NCBI GenBank assembly: GCA_902363555.1
Contig: CABJAM010000007.1
Span: 62,001-126,000, forward strand
Direction of reading: 5' to 3'
Source: Lachnospiraceae bacterium
GTDB lineage: Bacteria; Bacillota; Clostridia; Lachnospirales; Lachnospiraceae
DNA length: 64,000 nt
The translations under genes were made by a program, and so were the position numbers. Under the pieces are notes generated by a model, which was not told the DNA's origin, made no database searches, and worked only from the letters and a program-made list of their open reading frames with translations. Below, piece by piece: positions 35,233-44,369 of the stretch (position 1 is the stretch's first letter; every line of letters begins with the position of its first letter).

Positions 35233-35410
35233 CCTGCGCATCAGCGCAGCTCCTATTATAATTTGTCGAGGATTCCTTTGGGAATCCTTGACCTGCTTGG
35301 CCATCAGGCCAATTCATATTATATCTTGTCACCAATTTCTGTTAAGAAATTGATGACCTACCTGCGCATCAGCGCAGCTCCTATTATAACATCCCTGCTC
35401 AAGGTTTCAA
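35233..35410 (-). repeat. Three tandem leader modules with promoter upstream of the NUDIX gene
   Basis: A promoter, TTGAAA (35410-35405), 16 nt, TATAAT (35388-35383), is followed by three modules at about 64-bp spacing. Two 29-nt blocks (35233-35261 and 35361-35389) are identical; the middle one (35296-35324) diverged but keeps the stem TTGGCC-TGAT-GGCCAA. Each is joined to the next by a stem that opens GTC and closes GAC (35265-35292, 35328-35357) and by another TATAAT. AGGAG and an ATG lie in each stem region. Confidence 0.8.
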
Positions 35411-35567
35411 GAACCCGGAGGGAAAATTCAATAAAAAATCATACTTTATTTATAAATATCAGTGTTTTTTCCATTCATTGGCATAAGTGATCCCTGTATA
35501 AAAATAAAATAGAACGATGCTATTTCATATGGATACGCCGCCCATAACGGCAGATAGGAGATAAATT

Positions 35568-36479
35568 ATGGAAGTGATCAAGGCTATAATTTTCGGAATT
35601 GTTGAAGGGCTCACGGAATGGCTGCCCATCAGCAGCACCGGACACATGATTTTACTGAATCAATGGCTGCATCTGGATACCAGCGAGGCTTTCTGGGAAA
35701 TGTTCCTTGTCGTCATCCAGCTTGGGGCGATATTGGCCGTCATCGTCCTTTATTTTAAGGAAATGCTCCCCTTTTCCATCGGCCCGGCCGCACCCGGCGG
35801 TCGTTCCCAAAAGAAGGGCTTTCACTGGAGCAAAGATGCGCTTTTGCTATGGCTTAAAACCGCTGTGGCCGTACTCCCGGCTGTTATCGTGGCACTGCCC
35901 TTTGATGACCGGATCAACGACCTTTTTTATACGCCCCTGACCGTGGCCATGATGCTCATTGCCTACGGTATATTGTTTATACTTATTGAACATTGGAATA
36001 AAAATAAAGCCTTCGCAATAACTGATCTTTCACAGATTACATTTAAGATGGCGCTTTTTATCGGCATTTTTCAATTGCTGGCCTTAATTCCCGGCACCTC
36101 CCGTTCGGGCGCCACTATTATCGGCGCCATGCTCCTTGGCATTTCCCGGGAGGCTGGCACAAAATTTACCTTTTACCTGGCCGTACCTGTGATGTTTGGC
36201 GCAAGCCTGCTCAAGCTTGTAAAATATTTTCTCGCATCCCCCGGCTTACAGGTCGCTGCTGCCGCCCCAGATGCAGGCCAGCTTGTCTCCGGGGCTCGTT
36301 GCTTTACACAAAGCGAAGCAGCCATCCTCATATCCGGGATGGCTGCCGCATTTATCGTTTCCATTATCGCTATACGATTTTTAATGAATTACATCAAAAA
36401 ACACAGCTTCACCGCGTTCGGTGTGTACCGCATTGCATTGGGAATCTGCGTTTTTATCTATTTTTATTTTGCACAATGA
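35568..36479 (+). CDS. uppP: Undecaprenyl-diphosphatase (BacA/UppP)
   Basis: Membrane phosphatase that recycles undecaprenyl pyrophosphate for cell-wall synthesis and gives bacitracin tolerance. Signature motifs: GIVEGLTEWLPISSTGH near the N-terminus and PGTSRSGATI near residue 175. At 303 residues it is somewhat longer than common UppP because of a loop at about 225-250 (ending GARCFTQSE) whose DNA resembles the end of the 83-bp repeats. AGGAG precedes the ATG at 35568. The 3' end overlaps the convergent cbiK gene by 16 bp. Confidence 0.94.
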   Translation: MEVIKAIIFGIVEGLTEWLPISSTGHMILLNQWLHLDTSEAFWEMFLVVIQLGAILAVIVLYFKEMLPFSIGPAAPGGRSQKKGFHWSKDALLLWLKTAVAVLPAVIVALPFDDRINDLFYTPLTVAMMLIAYGILFILIEHWNKNKAFAITDLSQITFKMALFIGIFQLLALIPGTSRSGATIIGAMLLGISREAGTKFTFYLAVPVMFGASLLKLVKYFLASPGLQVAAAAPDAGQLVSGARCFTQSEAAILISGMAAAFIVSIIAIRFLMNYIKKHSFTAFGVYRIALGICVFIYFYFAQ

Positions 36480-37282
36480 TCAGCGGAAGTAAACTGTTGC
36501 AAGGAAAGTGCCGCCTTTTCTTTATATATTTCCTGAAAATCCGGGCTCTCACCCAGCCCCTTTAACAGGATCTCCACCTGAAAGCCGCCCTGCTCCAAAA
36601 TCGATTTCCAGGAATCGTTGTCGTCACCGGCCATGTCATTTCGGGCATGGTCGCCGGCCACAAGCATAAAGGGCATCAGATAGACCTTGCGTATCTTTCT
36701 GCCGCGCATCTCGTCCATGACTTCCGCAAGTCTTGGCGGCGCTTCCACATTGGCCACAAACACCGCCCTTGTTTTTAACCGGTCCAGATAGTGCTGGAGG
36801 GCAAAATATGAGCTGTTGCTAAAGTGCTCAGTGCCGTGGCCCATTAAGAGCACCACCTCATCCCCGGCCGTTCCCGGCATCCAATGGCCCAGAGCCTCGG
36901 CAGCTCTCTCGTAGTCTGCATTTTCATAAAGCACCGGCTGACCCATAAGGATTTTAATCGCCGGATGCGCCTTAGCAAAATGCTGTACTTCGGCTTCCAG
37001 ATCATGGTACTCCACACCGGCAAGAATATGTGTGGGCTGAACAAAAATCCGTGTATAACCGGCATCACTTAACATTTCAAGACATTGGGGAGGGGTAGGG
37101 ATATGTATCCCGTTCACTTTTTCCAGCTTTCGTAAAATCATCCGCGAAGTAAAGGCCCGGTAAAAATCCCAGCCGTCAGCGGCGGATCTTATGGCCGACT
37201 CCACCGGCTCGATACAGCTTGCAATGGCCTCCGTATAACTGGTTCCAAAGCTGACCACCAGAAGTGCATTTTTATTTTCCAT
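36464..37282 (-). CDS. cbiK: Anaerobic cobalt chelatase CbiK
   Basis: Sirohydrochlorin cobaltochelatase of the anaerobic cobalamin pathway (class II chelatase). The N-terminal ALLVVSFGTSY, the metal-binding LLMGHGTEHFSN and MLVAGDHARNDMAGD match CbiK; 272 residues is normal. It is separated from other cob/cbi genes here. MetH and the B12-binding domain at 58 kb are a consumer of cobalamin. The convergent overlap with uppP may cause antisense interference. Confidence 0.9.
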   Translation of the reverse strand: MENKNALLVVSFGTSYTEAIASCIEPVESAIRSAADGWDFYRAFTSRMILRKLEKVNGIHIPTPPQCLEMLSDAGYTRIFVQPTHILAGVEYHDLEAEVQHFAKAHPAIKILMGQPVLYENADYERAAEALGHWMPGTAGDEVVLLMGHGTEHFSNSSYFALQHYLDRLKTRAVFVANVEAPPRLAEVMDEMRGRKIRKVYLMPFMLVAGDHARNDMAGDDNDSWKSILEQGGFQVEILLKGLGESPDFQEIYKEKAALSLQQFTSADHCAK

Positions 37283-37329
37283 GAATATTCTCCTTCATCG
37301 TAACATACGCTGCTGCCGATACATCCTTC

Positions 37330-37358
37330 GTAACAGCCCGGCCCGTCTGAACTGTTAC
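37330..37358. repeat. 29-bp intergenic palindrome
   Basis: GTAACAGCCCGG and TCTGAACTGTTAC, upstream of cbiK. Confidence 0.75.
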
Positions 37359-37449
37359 CATCGACAAACAGCAATCCACATTGATTTCTATATTAGCATA
37401 TCCATGAGCTTTACTTCTATAAATAATATTCCCAGAATCCGTAACTTTT

Positions 37450-38457
37450 TTAGATGATCATTTTAAACAACAGACTCCCCCACGTCAGACCGCCGCCAAA
37501 GCCGGAAAGCACCAGATAATCTCCGTTTTGGACGCTGCCGCTGCGCATCAGTTCATCCAGGGCAATGGCAACGCTGGCCGCCGATGTATTGCCGTAACGA
37601 TCCATATTTAAAATAAATTTATCCATAGACACCTTCAGGCGCCGGGCCACAGCCTCAACAATGCGGTAATTGGCCTGATGAAGGACAAAATGGTCAATAT
37701 CCGCCACCGTTAGTCCAGCCTGGTCAAGAAGCTGGCCAATACTTTCCGGAACCCGCTTTACCGCAAATTTAAAAACCTCCTGCCCATCCATGTAAACGAA
37801 TCTGGACAGGCTCTGTGCAGGTTCCAAAACGGGATGCTCCGAAAGCCACCGGGTTCTGAAAGGATTGGCAATATCCCGCTCATGCATGGTAAGTGTATGC
37901 CCCTTAGCTCCGTCCGTTCCCATCGCCGCGCCTAAAAAGCCCGGTATATCGCTGGCCCCCAGCACTGCCGCCCCGGCTCCGTCACCGAATAAAATACAGG
38001 TTTTCCGGTCACTCCAGTCGATGATCTTGGACAAAACCTCCGCTCCGATGACCAACGCCGTTTTGGCGGCGCCGCCACGGATATACATGGCCGCTGTATG
38101 GAGGGCAAAAACAAAACCCGAGCAGGCTGCCGACAGATCAAAACAGCAGGCATTCCACGCTCCCAGAGCCTTCTGTACGGCACAGGACGCATTGGGCAGC
38201 GGCTCGTCCGGCGTCAGTGTGGCGACAATGATCAAATCCAGAGACTCCGCTAAAATACCTGCGGATTCCAGCGCCCGCTGCGCCGCCCCCACACTGAGGG
38301 AGGTCAGCGTTTCCTCCGTTACAATACGGCGCTGGCATATTCCGGTCCGTGTACGGATCCATTCATCACTGGTATCCATCATCGCCGCCAGGTCGTCATT
38401 GGTTACAATCTTTTCCGGTACACAGGAGCCTGTGCCCAGTAATTTCACTTCCGACAT
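37450..38457 (-). CDS. fabH: 3-oxoacyl-ACP synthase III
   Basis: Initiates fatty-acid synthesis by condensing acyl-CoA with malonyl-ACP. The Cys-His-Asn triad is in DLSAACSGFVFAL, HQANYRIVEA and RYGNTSAAS; the length is 335 residues. The ATG at 38457 has no close ribosome site: AGGAGG is about 40 nt upstream, separated by a hairpin (GCGCCG with CGGCGC) that could bring it near. A FabT-like operator overlaps its promoter. The other fab genes are not in the window. Confidence 0.94.
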   Translation of the reverse strand: MSEVKLLGTGSCVPEKIVTNDDLAAMMDTSDEWIRTRTGICQRRIVTEETLTSLSVGAAQRALESAGILAESLDLIIVATLTPDEPLPNASCAVQKALGAWNACCFDLSAACSGFVFALHTAAMYIRGGAAKTALVIGAEVLSKIIDWSDRKTCILFGDGAGAAVLGASDIPGFLGAAMGTDGAKGHTLTMHERDIANPFRTRWLSEHPVLEPAQSLSRFVYMDGQEVFKFAVKRVPESIGQLLDQAGLTVADIDHFVLHQANYRIVEAVARRLKVSMDKFILNMDRYGNTSAASVAIALDELMRSGSVQNGDYLVLSGFGGGLTWGSLLFKMII

Positions 38458-38504
38458 TTATCTGATACGCGCCGTGAACACAAAATACGGCGCTTTCCTC
38501 CTAA

Positions 38505-38549
38505 ATACTTTGATATTCAAAGTATATGTCACGCTGAATTATTTGTCAA
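38505..38549 (-). promoter_or_regulatory. fabH promoter overlapped by a FabT-like operator
   Basis: Minus strand: TTGACA (38549-38544), 17 nt, TATACT (38526-38521). The palindrome ATACTTTGA-N3-TCAAAGTAT (38505-38525) overlaps the -10 and matches the known FabT box type TTTGA-N3-TCAAA. This predicts repression of fabH by a MarR-family FabT. Confidence 0.8.
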
Positions 38550-38639
38550 GAGCGATCCTACCGAAGATATGGGTTTATTTACTATGAAAGTCATCCAGTG
38601 GGGATTGGGCTGCCAGGCACAATCATGTCCGTTTACTAT

Positions 38640-38668
38640 ATAACAGCTCAAAGGGACCGAACAGTTAC
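38640..38668. repeat. 29-bp intergenic palindrome
   Basis: TAACAGCTCAAAGG and CCGAACAGTTAC, starting 5 bp after the amt stop codon. Confidence 0.7.
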
Positions 38669-38672
38669 GTTA

Positions 38673-40469
38673 CTATTCATCAACCCCCTGCATGGCATAG
38701 TATCCTTCTTCACCGGTTCGCACCTTCACCGCATTCTCCACATCGTAAACAAAAATCTTGCCATCGCCGATATGCCCCGTATAAAGCACCTTCTTTACCG
38801 CATCAATCACTCTGCGCGGCGGCACCTTGGCCACCACAATATCCACCTGGATTTTGGGCAGAAGCTGCATCGTATTTACCGGTGCGCCACGGTAATATTC
38901 CATACGGCCCTTTTGCATACCGCAGCCCAGCACCTGAGTCACAGTCATGCCAGTAACACCAATATCATTCATGGCATCCTTTAGCGCTTCAAACCTGGAC
39001 TGGCGTGTTATGATTACGATTTTCGTCAGCTGCGCCTTATCCATGCCGGCACGCTTTGCTGAATCGATCTGCACCGGAATCGCCATTTCCGGCGATACAT
39101 GCACCTCCGGTGCACTGCCATCCAGCACATGGCTGCCGGATAGGTCCGCTGAGAATAAAGCACGCTCCTCTGCAAAATTGCCGACCGGCTCCTGCTGGCC
39201 GAAGAAACCGGCAGAACCTGATGTAACAAAATCGGCATAGGCGCTTTGCAGACCATGCTCTGCAGCATCCAGGCCGGAAATTTCTTCTGGCATTGAAACC
39301 CGAAGGCCAATGGTCTTTTTAAGCCCCCAAAACAGGAGCGTCATAGTCACTCCCACCCAAAGACCAACGGCCAATACGCCGATACACTGAATCCCAAGCT
39401 GGCCCCAGCTTCCTGTGGTGAACAGGCCGTTATTCCTGGCAAACAGGCCGCAGGCCAGAGCGCCGAAAAGTCCGTTGATGCCGTGCACACCCACGGCGCC
39501 CACCGGATCGTCCACTTTGAGAATCTTTTCCACAAACTCAATGCCAAACACAACAAGCACTCCGGCCGCAGCGCCGGTGATACATGCCGCCCACGGATCC
39601 ATGACCGAGCAGCCGGCAGTAATCGCCACCAGCCCGGCCAACGCCCCGTTTAAGGTCATGGATACATCCGGCTTACCGTAGCGCACCCATGTAAGGATCA
39701 TCGCCATCACCGCGGCAGCTGCCGCAGATGTATTCGTCGTTAAAAATACATTCGATACATCCAGCGCTTGAGCCGTTGTGGATAGGCCGTAACTGGAGGC
39801 TGGATTAAAGCCAAACCATCCAAACCATAAAATGAAAACGCCCAGAGCACCCAGTGTGATGTTATGCCCCGGTATTCCTCTGGGTTTGCCGTTTTTATCA
39901 AATTTGCCAACTCTTGGTCCTAAAAATTTTGCGCCTACAAGCGCCGCTATTCCCCCGACCATATGCACCAAAGCCGATCCGGCATAATCGATAAATCCAG
40001 TGGCATTTCCTATGGTCAGTGTAGACAGCCAACCGCCGCCCCACGCCCAGGAAGCACCAATGGGATACACGATGGCACTGAGCACTATCGAATAGATCAG
40101 ATATGATTTAAACTGTGTCCGCTCCGCCATGGCGCCGGACACGATAGTCGCTGCCGTGGCACAGAACATGGTGTTAAAAATCACATGCGCCCACTTAGGA
40201 AGACTGCCTGCCGCATAATCCCCGGCAACAAACAGATCCAGACGGCCCAAAACGCCGCCTTCGCTCACGCCGTACATCAGTCCGTAACCGATAATCAAAA
40301 AAACAAGAGATCCACATGCAAAATCCATGAGGTTCTTCATTACGATATTTCCTGCATTCTTCGCCCGCGTAAACCCGGTTTCCACCATAGCAAAGCCTGC
40401 CTGCATAAAAAAGATCAATGCAGCACCCACAAGCACCCACAAGGTATCCAGCTGTATCGAAAAGTCCAT
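38673..40469 (-). CDS. amt: Ammonium transporter fused to a PII signalling domain
   Basis: AmtB-type ammonium channel, with about 11 helices over residues 10-395, carrying the twin pore histidines in SALVHMVGG (near 174) and GVHGINGLF (near 334). A linker of about 90 residues leads to a complete GlnB/GlnK domain (about 486-598) with LTKIVIITRQSRFEALKDAM, VLGCGMQKGRMEYYRG and the B-loop TGHIGDGKIF. The T-loop Tyr51 uridylylated in enteric PII is Val here. The ATG at 40469 (MDFSIQ) has GGAGGG 7 nt upstream; an upstream ATG at 40484 contains that site. Numbering here uses the longer form. Confidence 0.93.
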   Translation of the reverse strand: MDFSIQLDTLWVLVGAALIFFMQAGFAMVETGFTRAKNAGNIVMKNLMDFACGSLVFLIIGYGLMYGVSEGGVLGRLDLFVAGDYAAGSLPKWAHVIFNTMFCATAATIVSGAMAERTQFKSYLIYSIVLSAIVYPIGASWAWGGGWLSTLTIGNATGFIDYAGSALVHMVGGIAALVGAKFLGPRVGKFDKNGKPRGIPGHNITLGALGVFILWFGWFGFNPASSYGLSTTAQALDVSNVFLTTNTSAAAAAVMAMILTWVRYGKPDVSMTLNGALAGLVAITAGCSVMDPWAACITGAAAGVLVVFGIEFVEKILKVDDPVGAVGVHGINGLFGALACGLFARNNGLFTTGSWGQLGIQCIGVLAVGLWVGVTMTLLFWGLKKTIGLRVSMPEEISGLDAAEHGLQSAYADFVTSGSAGFFGQQEPVGNFAEERALFSADLSGSHVLDGSAPEVHVSPEMAIPVQIDSAKRAGMDKAQLTKIVIITRQSRFEALKDAMNDIGVTGMTVTQVLGCGMQKGRMEYYRGAPVNTMQLLPKIQVDIVVAKVPPRRVIDAVKKVLYTGHIGDGKIFVYDVENAVKVRTGEEGYYAMQGVDE

Positions 40470-40494
40470 ATTGATTCCCTCCATTCAAAAATTT

Positions 40495-41412
40495 TCAAAG
40501 CCCGGTCACCGCAAAAACCACGGGAATGGTAAGCACGGACAAAAGTGTGGTCAGCGCCACCCCACGGGAAGCCAGCATATAATCGCCGCCATATTCCTGT
40601 GCCAGCATGGCGGTGAGTGATCCCACCGGCGTGGCCAGCACCACAAGCGTAACGCCAAGGAGCTGCGGCTGGGTCACAAACCGGCACACCAAAAACATTC
40701 CAGCCACAGGGATGAGCAGCAGGCGTATAGCAGCAAATAAAAGCAGCCGGACATCCAAAAGCAGCTTCGAAAGCTTCAGTCCTGCCAGTGACGCACCGAT
40801 GATCATCATACTTACTGGCACGGTCATACCCGCCACACCTGTAATGGTATCGGTCAATACCGTTGGAAGGCGCAGCCCCCCAAAAAATAAAATCACCATG
40901 AGAATACAAGCTAAAACGCCATTATTGAGCACAGACCTCAAACGGAGCCTACTGCCCTTCCCATCCCTTTTCATAACGATAATACCGTAAGTATAAATAA
41001 GAAAATTAAAGGGAATGAGAAAAACAGATGCGTACAGCAACGCCGTACTGCCATAGACAGATAAGATAATGGGAAAGCCCATATAACCCATGTTGGAAAA
41101 AACAGTCATCACTTTGTACATACCTAAATCCGCCGCAGGCACACGAAGAATGCGTGGGAGCAGCTCTGCTGCCAGCAACAGCACGCCGTAAACTGCCCAG
41201 GAGACGGCTATGGTTAAAATCACATCGCTTCCTTTCACCGCGCTTATGTCGCCATCCACCACTGCACTTAAAATAATACACGGATTGGCAATATTGACGA
41301 TTATTCCCGACAGCTTTTTGCATACAGCTTCCGTGAGTATTTCCCGTCTGCATGCCGCATAACCGATCATCATGATAAGAAAAAGCACAAGCATCTTTTG
41401 CAATATGATCAT
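40495..41412 (-). CDS. AEC family (auxin efflux carrier-like) transporter
   Basis: A 305-residue membrane protein of the bile/arsenite/riboflavin-type AEC family, expected to have ten helices in two inverted halves. Family-like features are NPCIILSAVVDG early, VFSNMGYMGFPIILSVYG in the middle and GVTLVVLATPVGSLTAMLA late. Known members move organic acids such as malate, or auxin. It starts 5 bp after the dppF stop, at the end of the peptide-transport operon, so it may export an end product of the catabolic cluster. Transport direction and substrate are unknown. Confidence 0.85.
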   Translation of the reverse strand: MIILQKMLVLFLIMMIGYAACRREILTEAVCKKLSGIIVNIANPCIILSAVVDGDISAVKGSDVILTIAVSWAVYGVLLLAAELLPRILRVPAADLGMYKVMTVFSNMGYMGFPIILSVYGSTALLYASVFLIPFNFLIYTYGIIVMKRDGKGSRLRLRSVLNNGVLACILMVILFFGGLRLPTVLTDTITGVAGMTVPVSMMIIGASLAGLKLSKLLLDVRLLLFAAIRLLLIPVAGMFLVCRFVTQPQLLGVTLVVLATPVGSLTAMLAQEYGGDYMLASRGVALTTLLSVLTIPVVFAVTGL

Positions 41413-41417
41413 AAGCT

Positions 41418-42392
41418 TTAGTATTCCTCATGACGAAAGCACGCCACAAAATGTCCGGCGGACGCTTCCTGCATCGTAGGCACCGCATCTCCGCAAAAGG
41501 TCGTGGCGTATGGACAGCGGTTGTGGAACACACAACCCGACGGCGGATTTAACGGCGAAGGAATATCTCCTTTCAGTTTGATTTTTTCTTTTTTAAAGTG
41601 GGGATCGACCTCCGGCACCGCCGACAAAAGAGCCATCGTATATGGGTGCAACGGATGTGTATAAAGTTCCTGGGTAGATGCCAGCTCCACCAGATGCCCC
41701 AGATACATCACACCCACCCGGTCTGAGATGTATCGGACCACACTCATGTTGTGGGAAATAAAAAGATACGTAATGTTCCCCTCCTCCTTCATCCTGGAAA
41801 GAAGATTGAGAATCTGTGACTGGATCGACACATCCAGCGCGGATACCGGCTCATCGCAGACCACCAGCTTCGGATTTAACATCAGCGCCCGGGCGATGCC
41901 GATTCTCTGCTTCTGCCCGCCGGAAAATTCATGCGGATAACGGTAATATTGGTCCTCCCGCATCCCTACCTTCAAAAACATTTCCATCGCCCGCTTCATC
42001 CGCTGTTCCCTGCTTCCGGTATGATGGATCGCCATAGATTCCTCAAGGATGGCCCCCACAGTCATACGCGGGTTCAAAGAGGAATAAGGGTCCTGAAAAA
42101 TCATCTGCATTTCCCGGGAAAGCGCCCGCTGCTGCTTTCCTTTAAGATGGGTAATATCCCGCCCGTTATACGTAATACAGCCTTCCGTGGATGGAAGCAG
42201 ACCGATGGCACAGCGGCCGGTCGTACTCTTTCCACATCCGGACTCGCCTACCAGACTCAGCGTCTCATTTCTGTAAACGGTTAAAGACACGTCATCGATG
42301 GCTTTTACAGATGCCGGCTGCATACGGATTGAGCTTTGAACAGGAAAATATTTTTTTAAGTGACTGATTTCCATAATTACTTCTTTTTCCAT
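41418..42392 (-). CDS. dppF: Peptide ABC transporter ATP-binding protein (DppF/OppF type)
   Basis: One of the two ATPases of the Dpp/Opp importer. Walker A GESGCGKSTTGR, signature FSGGQKQRIGIARAL and Walker B LVVCDEPVSALD are intact, and the C-terminal oligopeptide extension has GCVFHNRCPYATTFC. The ATG at 42392 has AAGGAG 9 nt upstream. It follows dppD with a gap of about 57 bp. Length of about 324 residues is normal. Confidence 0.94.
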   Translation of the reverse strand: MEKEVIMEISHLKKYFPVQSSIRMQPASVKAIDDVSLTVYRNETLSLVGESGCGKSTTGRCAIGLLPSTEGCITYNGRDITHLKGKQQRALSREMQMIFQDPYSSLNPRMTVGAILEESMAIHHTGSREQRMKRAMEMFLKVGMREDQYYRYPHEFSGGQKQRIGIARALMLNPKLVVCDEPVSALDVSIQSQILNLLSRMKEEGNITYLFISHNMSVVRYISDRVGVMYLGHLVELASTQELYTHPLHPYTMALLSAVPEVDPHFKKEKIKLKGDIPSPLNPPSGCVFHNRCPYATTFCGDAVPTMQEASAGHFVACFRHEEY

Positions 42393-42449
42393 GGCTTTCC
42401 ACTCCTTCAACACTTATTGCCCTGCGCGGTGCCCCAGGCCGCCGGACAC

Positions 42450-43454
42450 TCAGACAGCCTCCGTGCGCGTCAGTTTTCCGGCATAATGGCACCGGACACT
42501 CTGCGATTCATTAAAAGCTACCAGCTCTGGGTCCTCTGCACGGCATTTGTCAGTAGCATAGTCGCACCGGCTGCAAAAGCGGCAGCCCTTTGTCACCTCG
42601 CTCAGCGCCGGAACTGTTCCTTTAATCATATAAAGCTTCTCACCCTTTTTCGTATTCATGGTGGGAATCGATTTGATCAGGCCGATGGTATACGGGTGTA
42701 ACGGCCGGTCAAAAATATCCTCCACCCGTCCTTCCTCCACAATATGCCCCAAATACATGATAATCACCCGCTGGCACGTCTGAGTCACCACCCCCAGGTC
42801 ATGGGTAATGAGCATAATCCCCATTCCCAGTTTTTGATTCAGTTCAATAATCAAATCCATGATCTGAGCCTGAATGGTCACATCCAGAGCAGTCGTCGGT
42901 TCATCAGCAATGAAAAATTTAGGTTCACAGGCCAGAGCCATGGCGATCATCGCGCGCTGGCGCATCCCGCCGGACAGTTCATGGGGATAAGCATGCACCC
43001 GCTCCTCCGGCGCCGGAATCCCCGTCAGCCGGAGCATATTTTCCGCAGTTTTCCAGGCCTGCTTTTTGCTCACAGCCTTATGACAGCAAATCATTTCCAC
43101 AATCTGCTCCCCCACACTGTACAGTGGATTTAAGGAGCTGAGCGCATCCTGAAACACCATGGATATACCCATACCACGGATATGCTCCATCTCCTTCGAG
43201 GATTTTCTCAACAGATCCTCGCCTTCAAACAGAATTTCACCCTCATATGACACCAGTTGTTTTTCATCGTACAGACGCATAATGGACTGGGATGTCACAC
43301 TCTTACCGCAGCCGGATTCTCCCACAATACCAAGAATCTCGCCCTTTCCCACGCAAAAGCTGACGCCATCCACAGCAGTAACCTGCCCTCTTAAGGTTTT
43401 AAACGTTGTTTTCAGGTTACGAACCTCCAGCAAAGCTTCCTTTTCTAAACACAT
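42450..43454 (-). CDS. dppD: Peptide ABC transporter ATP-binding protein (DppD/OppD type)
   Basis: The other ATPase of the importer. Walker A GESGCGKSVTSQ, signature LSGGMRQRAMIAMAL and Walker B FIADEPTTALDVTI are present. A C-terminal Cys-containing segment CRFCSRCDYATDKC is typical of the DppD extension, which can bind an Fe-S cluster in some members. The ATG at 43454 has GAGGTG upstream. It starts about 20 bp after dppC. Confidence 0.94.
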   Translation of the reverse strand: MCLEKEALLEVRNLKTTFKTLRGQVTAVDGVSFCVGKGEILGIVGESGCGKSVTSQSIMRLYDEKQLVSYEGEILFEGEDLLRKSSKEMEHIRGMGISMVFQDALSSLNPLYSVGEQIVEMICCHKAVSKKQAWKTAENMLRLTGIPAPEERVHAYPHELSGGMRQRAMIAMALACEPKFFIADEPTTALDVTIQAQIMDLIIELNQKLGMGIMLITHDLGVVTQTCQRVIIMYLGHIVEEGRVEDIFDRPLHPYTIGLIKSIPTMNTKKGEKLYMIKGTVPALSEVTKGCRFCSRCDYATDKCRAEDPELVAFNESQSVRCHYAGKLTRTEAV

Positions 43455-43476
43455 ATCATGCACCTCACTTTCGGAA

Positions 43477-44352
43477 TCAATTGGACATCGGGTCTATAAT
43501 ATCTCTCAGTCCATCTCCAAAAAGGTTCAACCCTAAAACGATCAGAACCGTAAATAGACTGGGAAACAGTGTCATCCAGGCAGCATTATAAATATACGAC
43601 TTGGCTTCATATAAAATATTGCCAAGACTTGGAGCCGGAGCCGGAACTCCTGCGCCTAAAAAACTAAGCGCCGCCTCGGTAATGATGGCCGATGCAAAAA
43701 TATAAGTTGTCTGGACGATGACTGGTGACAGGACATTGGGTGCAATATGTTTAAAAATCACCCGCGGCCAGCAGGCGCCCTGAGACTGGATGGCCTCGAT
43801 GTAGGTCATTTCACGCACAGACAGGGTAGAAGCTCTGGTCACTCTGGCAATCGTTGGTATATATACGATCGACAGTGCAAGTACCACGTTACCGATACTT
43901 GCCCCAAGAGCAGAGACAAGGGCAATGGCCATTAAAATCGGCGGGATAGCCCCCATCGCTTCACATACACGCATGATGATGTTATCAAGTACCTTCACAT
44001 AACCGGCGGCCAGACCAAGGAGCAGCCCCAGGACCAGAGACACCAGCGCCGTGCTCAGCCCCACAATCATACTGATTCTCGTACCATAGATGACTCTTGA
44101 AAAAATGTCTCTTCCCAGCTGATCTGTACCAAAAAAATGCGATGGGCTCGGAGCAGACAGCTTGGCCACCACATCCACCGCATAAGGATCGCCAGCGGCA
44201 AGCACCGGGGCAAAGACAGCCACCAGCGCCATGATCACAGTCATTAAAAATCCCAGTACCACCAGCTTTTTCCCGAGAAAGTTTTTAATGACGAGCCTGC
44301 GGTATTCCCATAAGCCCTGCTTCGTCCGGACCTTATTCGATTTTTTACTCAT
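43477..44352 (-). CDS. dppC: Peptide ABC transporter permease (DppC/OppC type)
   Basis: Second permease of the importer, about 291 residues with six membrane segments. The N-terminal OppC-type segment (VFAPVLAAGDPYAVDV, FFGTDQLGRDIFSRVIYGTR) and the EAA loop EAIQSQGACWPRVIFKHIAP are clear. The ATG at 44352 has AGGTGG 6 nt upstream; a GTG at 44370 overlaps the stop of dppB and is less likely. Confidence 0.94.
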   Translation of the reverse strand: MSKKSNKVRTKQGLWEYRRLVIKNFLGKKLVVLGFLMTVIMALVAVFAPVLAAGDPYAVDVVAKLSAPSPSHFFGTDQLGRDIFSRVIYGTRISMIVGLSTALVSLVLGLLLGLAAGYVKVLDNIIMRVCEAMGAIPPILMAIALVSALGASIGNVVLALSIVYIPTIARVTRASTLSVREMTYIEAIQSQGACWPRVIFKHIAPNVLSPVIVQTTYIFASAIITEAALSFLGAGVPAPAPSLGNILYEAKSYIYNAAWMTLFPSLFTVLIVLGLNLFGDGLRDIIDPMSN

Positions 44353-44369
44353 ATATTCCACCTGCCTCA

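Noticed and set aside
35233..35389. CRISPR array from the regularly spaced repeats
   Set aside because: There are only three units, the spacers are themselves hairpins of one design, promoters are embedded, and no cas genes are present.
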